A DNA stretch of 64,000 nucleotides from Deltaproteobacteria bacterium (GTDB lineage: Bacteria > Myxococcota_A > Polyangia > Polyangiales > Houyiibacteriaceae). The notes beneath the pieces are model-generated. The model was not told the origin of the DNA. It did no database searches and worked only from the letters and a program-made list of their open reading frames with translations. Location of the stretch: assembly GCA_017644045.1 (NCBI GenBank), contig JAEPMI010000011.1:122029-186028 (forward strand), in the 5' to 3' direction. A program made the translations under genes and the position numbers. Shown in pieces: positions 46,030 to 54,546 of the stretch. Numbering within the stretch: position 1 is the first letter of the stretch; the number at the start of each line of letters is the position of its first letter.

Positions 46030-48192
46030 GTGGCCTTGAGCGAGCTCCCTCAGGTGCTGGTGGCGGGGAACCCCAACGCCGGCAAGACGACCCTCTTCAA
46101 CCAGCTGGCGGGCACCCGCGCCCGAACGGGCAACTACCCGGGCGTCACCGTCGACCGCCGCTCGGCCCGGATCCGCATCGGCGAGCGCGAGGTCGAGCTG
46201 GTCGACGTGCCTGGCACCTACAGCCTCACCGCGAGCTCGCCCGAGGAGCGCATCGCGGTCGACGCCGTCCTCGGCGACGAGGACGGGACGAAGGTGGTCT
46301 GCGTCGTCGCCGACGCCACCGCCCTTGCGCGTGGGCTCTACCTGACGCTGCAGGTCCTCGAGTGCGGCTTCCCGACGGTGCTCGCCCTCAACATGATGGA
46401 CGAGGCCGCGGCCCAGCAGCTCCGCATCGACGCCGACGGGCTCGCGACGGCGCTCGGCTGCCCGGTGGTGCCGATCGAGGCGCGGAACCGCGTGGGGCTC
46501 GACGAGCTCCAGACCGCCATCGGCAGCGTGCTCGACGGCGACGGACCGCCGGAACCGGCGCTCGAGTGGGGCTCGGCCGTGGAAGCGGCGGTCGCGACGG
46601 TCGCCGAGGCGTACGCCCACGTCGAGGACACCCGCCGCCGCGAGGCGTGGGCTCGCTGGGCGTTGATGAGCCACCTCGAGGGGACCGACCTCGAGCTCCC
46701 TGCGAAGGTTCGAGACGCGTGCGCATCCGCGCGCGCCGTGACCGAGGAGGACCTCGACGTCCAGCTCGTGGCAGCGCGCTACGCGGCGGTCGACGAGCTC
46801 GTGCGCGACCACGTCGAGGGCGAGGTGAGCGCCGGGTCGTCGCGCCGGGACCGCTTCGACCGCTGGCTGACGCACCCGGTGTTCGGGATGCTGGCCTTCG
46901 CGCTCGTGATGCTGGTGGTCTTCGAGGCGCTCTTCAGCTGGTCGGAGCCGCTGATCGGTTGGGTCGAGGAAGGCATCGTCTTCAGCCAGGAGATGCTCCG
47001 CGCGACCATGCCGGAGGGCATCTTCACCGATCTGCTCGTCGAGGGCGTGGTCGCCGGCGTGGGCAACGTGCTGGTCTTCGTGCCGCAGATCGCGCTGCTC
47101 TTCCTGCTGCTCGGCTTCCTCGAAGACTGCGGCTACCTCGCGCGGGTCGCGTTCGTGATCGACCGGCTGATGAAGGGCGTCGGGCTGCATGGGAAGGCCT
47201 TCGTCCCGTTGCTCGGCGGCTTCGCGTGTGCGGTGCCCGCGGTGATGGCGACGCGGACGCTCTCGGACCGGCGCGACCGGCTCGTGACCATGCTGGCGCT
47301 GCCGCTGATGAGCTGCAGCGCGCGCTTGCCGGTCTACGTGCTCGTGGTCGCCACGGTCTTCGCGCACCAGGGCGACGTGCTCGGCTTCCTCAGCGTGGGG
47401 GCGGTCGCGCTCTTCGCGATGTATGCGCTCAGCCTCGGCGGGACGCTGGCCGCCGCGGCGGTGCTCCGGCGAACCGTGCTCAAGGGTCCGCGGCCGACCA
47501 TGGTGCTCGAGCTGCCGCCTTACCGGATGCCGCTCGCTCGGAACCTGCTGGTCTCGACCTGGGGTCGGGTGAAGAGCTTCCTGGTCGACGCCGGCACGGT
47601 CATTCTCGCGCTGACCATCGTGCTCTGGGCCCTGCTGACCTTTCCGCAGGACTCCGCCGTGACCGAGCGCTTCGACGCCGAGCGCGCGGAGGTGACCGCG
47701 ACGCTCGAGGGCGAGGAGGAGGCCGACGCGCTCGCCCTGATCGCTCAGGCAGAGGCCTCGGCCCAGCTCGAGCGCTCGGCGGCCGGGCGCCTCGGCAAGG
47801 CCATCGAGCCGGCGCTCGAGCCGCTCGGGATGGACTGGCGCCTCGGCATCGGCGTCATCGGCGCGTTCGCAGCGCGCGAGGTCTTCGTCTCCACGCTCGG
47901 CATCGTCTTCGGCGTCGGCGACGAGGTCGACGAGGAGAGCGACACCCTGCGCGAAGAGCTGCGCTCCGCCGAGTGGCCGGATGGGCGCAGCCTCATGACG
48001 CCGTTGGCCGGCGTGTCGCTGATGGTCTTCTTCGTCTTCGCCTGCCAGTGCATGAGCACCATCGCCGTGGTGCGGCGGGAGTCCGGCTCCTGGAAGTGGC
48101 CCATCCTGATGTTCAGCTACATGAGCGTGCTCGCCTACGTGGCGTCGCTCCTCGTCTTCCAAGTCGGCAGCGCCATGGGGTGGGGGACCTAG
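46030..48192 (+). CDS. feoB: Ferrous iron transporter FeoB
   Basis: FeoB imports Fe(II). The 720-residue protein has a GTPase domain with G1 GNPNAGKTTLFNQL, G2 GNYPGVTVD, G3 DVPGTYSL and G4 NMMD, then a helical domain and about eight membrane helices with two Gate regions (LGFLEDCGYLARVAFVIDRL and IGAFAAREVFVSTLG). GTG start one base after the feoA stop. Confidence 0.96.
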   Translation: MALSELPQVLVAGNPNAGKTTLFNQLAGTRARTGNYPGVTVDRRSARIRIGEREVELVDVPGTYSLTASSPEERIAVDAVLGDEDGTKVVCVVADATALARGLYLTLQVLECGFPTVLALNMMDEAAAQQLRIDADGLATALGCPVVPIEARNRVGLDELQTAIGSVLDGDGPPEPALEWGSAVEAAVATVAEAYAHVEDTRRREAWARWALMSHLEGTDLELPAKVRDACASARAVTEEDLDVQLVAARYAAVDELVRDHVEGEVSAGSSRRDRFDRWLTHPVFGMLAFALVMLVVFEALFSWSEPLIGWVEEGIVFSQEMLRATMPEGIFTDLLVEGVVAGVGNVLVFVPQIALLFLLLGFLEDCGYLARVAFVIDRLMKGVGLHGKAFVPLLGGFACAVPAVMATRTLSDRRDRLVTMLALPLMSCSARLPVYVLVVATVFAHQGDVLGFLSVGAVALFAMYALSLGGTLAAAAVLRRTVLKGPRPTMVLELPPYRMPLARNLLVSTWGRVKSFLVDAGTVILALTIVLWALLTFPQDSAVTERFDAERAEVTATLEGEEEADALALIAQAEASAQLERSAAGRLGKAIEPALEPLGMDWRLGIGVIGAFAAREVFVSTLGIVFGVGDEVDEESDTLREELRSAEWPDGRSLMTPLAGVSLMVFFVFACQCMSTIAVVRRESGSWKWPILMFSYMSVLAYVASLLVFQVGSAMGWGT

Positions 48193-48194
48193 CG

Positions 48195-48356
48195 ATGGGT
48201 GCGCCCTGGCAATGGGTCGCCACCGCGATCGTCGTGGGCGGCGCCGTGGCCTACCTGGTGTGGAAGCTGGGTGTGGCGCCACGCCTCGGATCGAGGCGAA
48301 AAGGGCGTGGGCCGGACGTGCCGGTGAAGCGGCTCACCAAGAAGATCCGGCGCTGA
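48195..48356 (+). CDS. Small FeoB-associated membrane protein
   Basis: The 53-residue product has one membrane helix (WQWVATAIVVGGAVAYLVW) and a basic tail. Its place two bases after feoB is that of FeoB-associated small membrane proteins in other bacteria, often annotated as FeoC-like or Cys-rich; here there is no Cys. It probably stabilises or tunes the transporter. Confidence 0.7.
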   Translation: MGAPWQWVATAIVVGGAVAYLVWKLGVAPRLGSRRKGRGPDVPVKRLTKKIRR

Positions 48357-48437
48357 GAGCCCGGAAAACGCGGGTTCGACACGATTTCGCGCCGACACGG
48401 GTGCGGTGCGAACGGATCGTGCATAATTGCTTCCCCA

Positions 48438-49454
48438 GTGTCCGCTCTCGAAGACATCGCCGCACGAGCTCTCGAGGACGCGGACGCGGAGCGAGCCCGC
48501 CGCAAGCGCTTCCAGCGCGACTGGCGAAAGCAGTTTCGCGTTCGACGCTTCGCGGGACCGCTCGTCCACGAGCAGCAGCTCGACCACCTCCGCATCGCCC
48601 ACGTGACCGACATTCACGTGGGGCGCGTCACGCCCTTCGAGGCGCAGATGGAGGCGGTGCGCTTGGTCAACGAGGGGAAGCCCGACGCGGTGATGATCAC
48701 CGGAGACTTCGTCTGTCACTCGACGCTGCACCTGGACCAGCTGCAGGAGATCATCGGCGCCTACGACGCGCCGGTCTTCGCGGTGCTCGGCAACCACGAC
48801 CACTGGTCCGGCGCCGACGAGGTGCGCTGGACGCTCGACCGCGCGGGCGCGGAGGTGCTCGACAACGTGCACACCACGATCACGCTCCGGCACCAGCGCC
48901 TGCAGGTGCTCGGGCTCGACGACGCCTACACCGGTCACGGCCAGTGGCGCGAGGCGACCAAGGGCCTGCGCGACGACCTGCCGACCATCGGGCTCTCGCA
49001 CATCGCCGAAGAGGCCGACGCGCTCTGGACCAAGGGCGTGCCGCTCGTGCTGAGCGGCCACACCCACGCGGGTCAGATCACCATCGCCAAGCTCCACGAG
49101 CTGGCGGTCGGCAAGCTCGCGGGGCATCGCTACGTGCACGGGCTCTACGGGTCCCGCGCGCCGAAGCCGGACGAGAAGCTCGGCGCGGTCTACGTCGGCG
49201 CGGGGGTGGGCGCGGCGGTGGTGCCGCTCCGCATTGGTGAGCGCTCACGGCGTGAGGTCACCTTCTTCGAGCTGGGTCACTCCGCGGGCAGCTTCCTCGA
49301 GCCGCACCAAGAGCAGCTGGCCCTGCCGGGCCGCAAGCCGTCCGAGAAGACGAAGCAGCGGCGCCAGCGGGCGGTCGCGAAGAAGCGCGCGAAGCGCGAG
49401 AAGAAGAAGGCGAAGCTGGCGCGCCGGGCTCCGGCGGATTCCTCCGCCGAGTAG
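48438..49454 (+). CDS. Metallophosphoesterase (YkuE-like)
   Basis: The 338-residue calcineurin-like phosphoesterase has HVTDIHVG, ITGDFVCHST, VLGNHDHWSG, and SGHTHAGQI. A long basic Lys/Arg tail (about 295-330) may bind membranes or nucleic acid. YkuE-type enzymes act on membrane lipids. CATAAT (48422-48427) 11 bases before the GTG is a good -10, so the 5' leader would be only a few bases. Convergent with trxB. Confidence 0.82.
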   Translation: MSALEDIAARALEDADAERARRKRFQRDWRKQFRVRRFAGPLVHEQQLDHLRIAHVTDIHVGRVTPFEAQMEAVRLVNEGKPDAVMITGDFVCHSTLHLDQLQEIIGAYDAPVFAVLGNHDHWSGADEVRWTLDRAGAEVLDNVHTTITLRHQRLQVLGLDDAYTGHGQWREATKGLRDDLPTIGLSHIAEEADALWTKGVPLVLSGHTHAGQITIAKLHELAVGKLAGHRYVHGLYGSRAPKPDEKLGAVYVGAGVGAAVVPLRIGERSRREVTFFELGHSAGSFLEPHQEQLALPGRKPSEKTKQRRQRAVAKKRAKREKKKAKLARRAPADSSAE

Positions 49455-49465
49455 GCGCGCTAGGC

Positions 49466-50413
49466 TCACATCGCCAGGAAGTGCTCGGCCTCGAGCGCGG
49501 CCATGCAGCCGGTGCCGGCGGCGGTGATCGCCTGGCGCCACTTCTTGTCCTGCACGTCGCCGCACGCGAAGACGCCCGGGACGCTGGTCTGAGTCGAGTC
49601 CGGCTTGGTGATCAGGTAGCCCTGGTCGTCGGTCTCGAGCTGGCCACCGAGGAAGCTCGTGTTCGGGATGTGGCCGATCGCGAAGAAGAGGCCAGCGACC
49701 GGGATGGTCTTCTGCTCGCCGTTCTTGGTCGACTCGACGACGATCTCCTTCAACAGGTCGTCGCCCTTGGCCTCGACCACCTGCGAGCTCCAGAGGAACT
49801 CGATCTTCGGGTTGTCGAGCGCGCGCTGCTGCATGATCTTCGACGCACGCAGCTCGTCGCGGCGGTGGACGATGTAGACCTTCGAGCCGTACTTGGTCAG
49901 GAAGGTCGCCTCTTCCATGGCCGAGTCGCCGCCGCCGATGACGGCCATCGGGTTGTCGCGGAACATCGGGAGCGCGCCATCACAGACGGCGCAGGCGCTG
50001 ACGCCTCGCTGCCAGAGCTGCCCGTCGCCGGCGCCGGGGATATCGAGGCGCTTGGCGGTGGCGCCGGTGGCGATGATGACCGCCTTGGCCGTGCCCTCGC
50101 GGCCATCGGCCTTGAAGTGGAAGGGGCCCTTCGAGAGGTCGATCTCGTTGACCGTCTCGGTGTGAATGGTGGTGCCGAAGCGGACCGACTGGGCGCGCAT
50201 CCGATCCATGAGCTCGGGGCCCATGATTCCGTCCGGGAAGCCAGGGAAGTTCTCGACGTCCGTGGTGGTCGTCAGCTGGCCGCCTGCGGCGACGCCCCCG
50301 GCCATGAAGCCTTCGTAGAGCACCGGCTTCAGCTCGGCACGGGCTGCGTAGATGGCCGCGGTGTGGGCGGCGGGGCCGGAGCCGATGATCATCAGGTCGT
50401 GGACTTCGCTCAT
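49466..50413 (-). CDS. trxB: Thioredoxin reductase
   Basis: The 315-residue flavoenzyme transfers electrons from NADPH to thioredoxin. It has [20 protein letters not shown] (FAD), the redox motif [26 protein letters not shown] (NADPH) and [20 protein letters not shown]. The ATG at 50413 gives the canonical N-terminus; upstream in-frame sequence to 50659 is not conserved-looking. Ends 8 bases from the convergent phosphoesterase gene. Confidence 0.95.
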   Translation of the reverse strand: MSEVHDLMIIGSGPAAHTAAIYAARAELKPVLYEGFMAGGVAAGGQLTTTTDVENFPGFPDGIMGPELMDRMRAQSVRFGTTIHTETVNEIDLSKGPFHFKADGREGTAKAVIIATGATAKRLDIPGAGDGQLWQRGVSACAVCDGALPMFRDNPMAVIGGGDSAMEEATFLTKYGSKVYIVHRRDELRASKIMQQRALDNPKIEFLWSSQVVEAKGDDLLKEIVVESTKNGEQKTIPVAGLFFAIGHIPNTSFLGGQLETDDQGYLITKPDSTQTSVPGVFACGDVQDKKWRQAITAAGTGCMAALEAEHFLAM

Positions 50414-50528
50414 GGAGAGCGACTTATTCCCTCGGTCCCCGGCCGTCAATCGGGCGCTCGCGGATCCCTCACCTCTCGCCTTCCCGCGATCTCCGCCCCC
50501 GGCCACGGGGACCCTGGTATGAAGGGGG

Positions 50529-51317
50529 ATGAGTGTTTTTCGAGAGGATGCGTTGGCGGGGAAGGTGGCCTTCATCACCGGGGGCGGGAGCGGGATCTGC
50601 AAGGGGATCGCTCGAACGCTGATGGCCCACGGGGCCAAGGCGGTCATCACCAGCCGCAATCAGGAGAAGCTCGACGCCGCGGCGAAGGAGCTGAGCGAGG
50701 CGACCGGCGGCGAGTGCCTCGGGGTCGCCTGCGACGTGCGCGAGCCGGGGACGGTCGAAAAGGCGCTCGATGCTGCGCTCGAGCGCTTCGGGCAGCTCGA
50801 CATCGTGGTCAACGGCGCGGCGGGGAACTTCCTCTGTCCGGCTGCACAGCTCTCGTACAACGCGTTTCGGACGGTCATCGAGATCGACACGATCGGGACC
50901 TACAACGTGAGCCGAGCGGCCTTCGACAAGGCGCTCAAGAAGAACGGTGGCGTGATCGTGAACATCTCCGCGACGCTCCACTACGGCGCGACGCCGCTGC
51001 AGACGCACCCCTCGGCGGCGAAGGCGGCGGTCGACTCGATGACGCGCTCGCTCGCGGCCGAGTGGGGACCGCTCGGGATCCGGGTGGTCGGCATCGCACC
51101 GGGCCCGATCGACGACACGGAGGGCATGTCGCGGCTGATGCCGGAGGGGATGCGCGACAAGATCCTGGCCGCGATCCCGCTGAAGCGCATGGGCACGATC
51201 GAGGAGATCGGCGACCTGGCGCTCTTCCTGTGCAGCGACGCCGCGCGGCTCATCACCGGCGAGACCGTGGTGGCCGACGGTGGCGCGTGGCTCGGCAACG
51301 GAGCGTTCCAACTGTGA
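50529..51317 (+). CDS. SDR oxidoreductase, 2,4-dienoyl-CoA reductase (DECR2)-like
   Basis: The 262-residue NAD(P)-binding protein has [71 protein letters not shown], and VADGGAWL. These stretches follow peroxisomal 2,4-dienoyl-CoA reductase (DECR2) closely as I recall it. It would help degrade unsaturated fatty acids. The stop overlaps the next start (GTGA). Confidence 0.88.
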   Translation: MSVFREDALAGKVAFITGGGSGICKGIARTLMAHGAKAVITSRNQEKLDAAAKELSEATGGECLGVACDVREPGTVEKALDAALERFGQLDIVVNGAAGNFLCPAAQLSYNAFRTVIEIDTIGTYNVSRAAFDKALKKNGGVIVNISATLHYGATPLQTHPSAAKAAVDSMTRSLAAEWGPLGIRVVGIAPGPIDDTEGMSRLMPEGMRDKILAAIPLKRMGTIEEIGDLALFLCSDAARLITGETVVADGGAWLGNGAFQL

Positions 51318-51943
51318 AGTGGTGGGTCGGCGCGTTCGCGCTCGCGCTCGCGTGCGGACCAGCGGAGCACGAGGTCGCGGAGTCGGAGTCGGCGGTCGGT
51401 GATTCCGAGTCGGAGTCCGGAGCCTCGGAGTCGGAGTCGGAGTCCGGTGACCCGGAGTCGGAGTCCGGTGACTCGGAGTCGGAGTCCGGTGACTCGGAGT
51501 CGGAGTCCGGTGACTCGGAGTCGGAGTCGGAGTCAGAGCCCCAACCCCAGCCGCCAGCCGAATGCAGCACCGCCCGCGACTGCACGCTCCTGACCGACAG
51601 CTGCGGCAACCCGCACGGCGCACCCAACGGCAGTCCGCCGCTCCCGACACGCGGCCGGATCTGCCCGGCCAACGACGACCCGCCGCGGCAGCCCGTCTGT
51701 CGCCACGACCAGTGTCAGACGGAAGAGGCGCCGTACCCCGAGATGCGCACCTGCGAAGCGGACGGTGACTGCACGACGGCCCGTACGGCCTGCGGCTCGC
51801 CGATGGCGGTCAACCGCACGATGAAGGCGACCTTCGAGCGCGAGCAGCAGGCGATGGCGGAGCGAGTCCGTTGCCGCCAGCCGGACCCGTGGCCCTCGAA
51901 CCTCGGGACCACGTGTCTCCTGCAGCTGTGCGTTCTGCGCTGA
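51314..51943 (+). CDS. Lipoprotein with Ser-Glu repeat linker
   Basis: The 209-residue lipoprotein (lipobox LALAC) has a 60-residue linker of SESESGD-type repeats, then a Cys-rich globular part with internal duplication: STARDCTLLTDSCGNPHGA and ADGDCTTARTACGSPMAVN. GTG start overlaps the upstream stop. The repeats in the DNA are described separately. Function unknown. Overlaps the next gene by 16 bases. Confidence 0.72.
   Translation: MKWWVGAFALALACGPAEHEVAESESAVGDSESESGASESESESGDPESESGDSESESGDSESESGDSESESESEPQPQPPAECSTARDCTLLTDSCGNPHGAPNGSPPLPTRGRICPANDDPPRQPVCRHDQCQTEEAPYPEMRTCEADGDCTTARTACGSPMAVNRTMKATFEREQQAMAERVRCRQPDPWPSNLGTTCLLQLCVLR
51372..51540. repeat. Tandem GAGTCGGAGTCC repeat inside a lipoprotein gene
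   Basis: At 51443-51530 the 21-bp unit GAGTCGGAGTCCGGTGACTC repeats about four times with single-base changes, flanked by shorter GAGTCG runs. The unit length keeps the reading frame (SESESGD). The reverse complement of its core, GACTCCGA, is the core of the tandem repeat at 6540-6619. Confidence 0.8.
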
Positions 51944-52983
51944 TCGGAGCGGCGCTGGCGGTCGCGCTCGCTCGATGCGCCACGGCATCGGGCGGCGAGC
52001 CGGTGAGTCGGGCCCCGGAGACCGACTCCGACTCGGACACCGACTCCGAGAACCGATCGCCGACACCGAGCTCCGACGCCGAGAACCGACCACCGACCGC
52101 CGACGCCGACGCCGACGGCCGAGGACCGACCGCCGGGAACCGAGAACCGACCACCGATTCCGAGAGCCGGGAGCCGGGAGCCGACAGCCGGGAGCCGACG
52201 TCCGAGAACCGGCCGCCGAGCGCCGGTGCCGAGAGCCGAGATCCGAACGGTTGCCCCGCCGCCATCCCTGCCGAGATGGCCTGCGTCCACGGTGGCACCT
52301 TCACGCGCGGCGACGACGACGACCCCGTCTCCGCTCCCGCCGCGCCCGTGACCGTGAGCACGTTCCTCATGGATCGCACCGAGGTCAGCAACGCCCAGTA
52401 CGCCGAGTGCGTCGCCGCCGAGGTCTGCCAGCCCGCCTTCCCCTTCCGAGGCTTCGGCGAGCCCGAGCTGCCGGTGGTCGCCATGGATTGGGCAGACGCG
52501 CACGCCTATTGCGCATGGAAGAACAAGCGCCTCCCGACCGAAGCCGAGTGGGAGCGTGCGGCGCGCGGACCCGACAACACGACCTGGCCCCACGGGAACG
52601 AGCGGCTCGGGTGCGAGCGAGTCCACGTCCGCGATCGCCGCGGTCACGGTTGCGGCACGGAGGTGACCCGCGCGGTCGGGACCCTCCCGCCCGGTCACTG
52701 GGGACTGCACGACATGGCCGGCAACGTGGACGAGTGGGTCCAGGACTGGTTCAGCGAGTGCTACGCCGGCTGCCCGGGCGAGTGCGGCGAGGCCTGTACG
52801 GGCACCGACCCTCGCGGTCCCTGCAGCGGCGCGCTCGAGTGCGAGGGGCGCAACCGGCGGGTGGTGCGCGGCGGGAGCTGGTGGTGGGGCGAGCACTTCG
52901 CCACGGGCACGCGTCGTCGCGGCAAGCCACCGGTCAACACCGCTCACCATCGTTATGGCTTCCGCTGCGCCCGGGACGCGTGA
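51928..52983 (+). CDS. Lipoprotein with formylglycine-generating-enzyme (SUMF1)-like domain
   Basis: The 351-residue product starts at GTG (51928) with lipobox ALARC. Residues about 20-105 are a low-complexity Asp/Ser/Pro/Glu/Arg linker encoded by CCGA repeats. Residues about 110-350 form an FGE-sulfatase domain: CVHGGTFTRGDDDD, FLMDRTEVSNAQYAECV, VVAMDWADAHAYCAWKNKRL, AGNVDEWVQDW, RVVRGGSWWWGE, YGFRCAR. The two Cys after GGS that catalyse Cys oxidation in true FGE are replaced (WWWGEHFA), so it is likely a binding or other-function member of the family. Confidence 0.78.
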   Translation: MRSALIGAALAVALARCATASGGEPVSRAPETDSDSDTDSENRSPTPSSDAENRPPTADADADGRGPTAGNREPTTDSESREPGADSREPTSENRPPSAGAESRDPNGCPAAIPAEMACVHGGTFTRGDDDDPVSAPAAPVTVSTFLMDRTEVSNAQYAECVAAEVCQPAFPFRGFGEPELPVVAMDWADAHAYCAWKNKRLPTEAEWERAARGPDNTTWPHGNERLGCERVHVRDRRGHGCGTEVTRAVGTLPPGHWGLHDMAGNVDEWVQDWFSECYAGCPGECGEACTGTDPRGPCSGALECEGRNRRVVRGGSWWWGEHFATGTRRRGKPPVNTAHHRYGFRCARDA

Positions 52984-52999
52984 GACCGTGCGCGCCGAC

Positions 53000-54157
53000 A
53001 TGCGCATCGCCCCCATCGTGTTCACGGCGCTCGTCGCCTGCGGTGGATCTCCGACCACTCCGCCGCCCGAGGCGGAGGACGAAGGCTCGGAGGTCGCTGC
53101 CGCTCCTGCGCCGGAGCCCTCTGCCGAGACGGAGGCCGAGCCGACCGAAGCCGAGTCCGAGCCCGAGCCCGAGCCGACGGAGGCAGCCGACGCCTCCGGC
53201 ATCACCCCGCTCACCGACGCTCAGCGCGCCATTCTCGCCGGTCTGCCGCGCGAGACCATCCCGCTGCCGGGCGAGTACTACTACCGCTCGAACGAGCTTC
53301 GTCACGACCTGCTCGCCGACGACCTGCGCGGCCGCGGTGGCGCCGTCGTCGGCGTGGGCCCGGACCAGCTCTACACCCTGGCTGCGCTCAGCGGCGCCGA
53401 GCTGATCGTCGGCACGGACTACGACGCGCGCGTGCCTGCGCTCCATCGGCTCTACGGCGTGCTCGTGCCGCGCTCGGAGACGGCGGACGACCTCATCGAG
53501 CGCTTCTCCGAGGCCAAGGAGGCCGAGACGCTCGCGCTCCTCCGCGCGGAGCTCGAGCCCGGCGACGCGCAGCCGATCCGGATGTTCGAGCGGCTCCGTC
53601 AGGATCTCCACGAGTACCTGCAGCGCCAGCACGCGCGCGAGCATCGTGCTGCGCCCACGACCTGGATGGCGGACCCGGCCTACTACGCTCACGTGCGTGA
53701 CCTCTTCCGAGCCGGCCGCGTCGTGGCCCGTACCGGCGACCTCACCGGCACCACTACCGTCCGAGCCGTCGGCGCGGCGCTCCGCGAGCTCGGCATCCCG
53801 GTGCGCATCTTCTACATGAGCAACGCGGACCAGTTCTTCCGCTACACCGACGACTTCATCGCCAACGTCGAGGCGCTGCCCACCGACGAGCGGACCATCG
53901 TGGTGCGCTCCATCCGGAACCCCGAGCTCCCGAACGCGCTCCGCGATCGCTGGCACTACATCGTCCAGGAGCACGCCGACTTCATCGAGCGCCTGAAGCT
54001 CCGCTACTTCCGGCGCAGCCAGGTGATCGTGCAGGAGCTCATCGACGCAGGGCCGCCGTGGGTGGGGGAGGGCGTCAGCCACATCACCCGCGAGACCCCG
54101 CGCCCGCTCCTCGAGCATCGGCAGCGCCGTCAGCGCCGAGGGCAGGCGAGCGAGTGA
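53000..54157 (+). CDS. Lipoprotein with methyltransferase-like Rossmann motif, unknown
   Basis: The 385-residue lipoprotein (lipobox LVAC) has an acidic Glu/Pro/Ala linker to about residue 65. The globular part begins YYYRSNELRHDLLADDL, then GGAVVGVGPDQLYTLAALSG and AELIVGTDYDARVPALHRLY, which read like motifs I and II of SAM-dependent methyltransferases. Later: LFRAGRVVARTGDLTGTTTV, RIFYMSNADQFFRY, DERTIVVRSIRN. A Rossmann enzyme fold on an exported lipoprotein is unusual. ATG at 53000; GTG at 52988 is possible. Stop overlaps the next start (GTGA). Confidence 0.65.
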   Translation: MRIAPIVFTALVACGGSPTTPPPEAEDEGSEVAAAPAPEPSAETEAEPTEAESEPEPEPTEAADASGITPLTDAQRAILAGLPRETIPLPGEYYYRSNELRHDLLADDLRGRGGAVVGVGPDQLYTLAALSGAELIVGTDYDARVPALHRLYGVLVPRSETADDLIERFSEAKEAETLALLRAELEPGDAQPIRMFERLRQDLHEYLQRQHAREHRAAPTTWMADPAYYAHVRDLFRAGRVVARTGDLTGTTTVRAVGAALRELGIPVRIFYMSNADQFFRYTDDFIANVEALPTDERTIVVRSIRNPELPNALRDRWHYIVQEHADFIERLKLRYFRRSQVIVQELIDAGPPWVGEGVSHITRETPRPLLEHRQRRQRRGQASE

Positions 54158-54546
54158 CGTCTCTGCGCTCGGCGGCGCTGGTGATCGCGATCGCGGTCGC
54201 GCTGCCGAGCCCGGTCTCCGCGCAGCTCCTTCGGCGCGACGACCGACTGCACCTCGGATTGAGCAGTCTGATCGCGTTCGGCGCCTATGGTGTCGTGGCG
54301 CTCGTCGACGAGCGCGAGTGGGTCCGCGTGTCCGTTGGAGGCGCCGTCGCGCTCGCGGCCGGGATCGCCAAGGAGCTCTGGGACCTCAGCGGTCGTGGCG
54401 ACCCGTCCTGGCGCGACTTCGGCTTCGACGTGATCGGCACCGGCGTCGGGCTGCTCGCGGGTTGGCTCCTGGGTCTGCTGGTGCGCCACGTCCGCGGACC
54501 GGACGAACCGGAGCCAACGCCTGCCCCGCTGACCTTCCGCTTCTGA
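54154..54546 (+). CDS. Exported membrane protein, YfiM/DUF2279-like
   Basis: The 130-residue product has a signal peptide (LVIAIAVALPSPVSAQ), then two hydrophobic segments and AAGIAKELWDLSGRGDPSWR with FDVIGTGVGLLAGWLLGLLV. The KELWD.....SWRDFGFDVIGT pattern resembles YfiM/DUF2279 proteins, envelope proteins of unknown role. It is the last gene of the coupled envelope run and ends against the convergent transglycosylase gene with no gap. Confidence 0.65.
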   Translation: MTSLRSAALVIAIAVALPSPVSAQLLRRDDRLHLGLSSLIAFGAYGVVALVDEREWVRVSVGGAVALAAGIAKELWDLSGRGDPSWRDFGFDVIGTGVGLLAGWLLGLLVRHVRGPDEPEPTPAPLTFRF

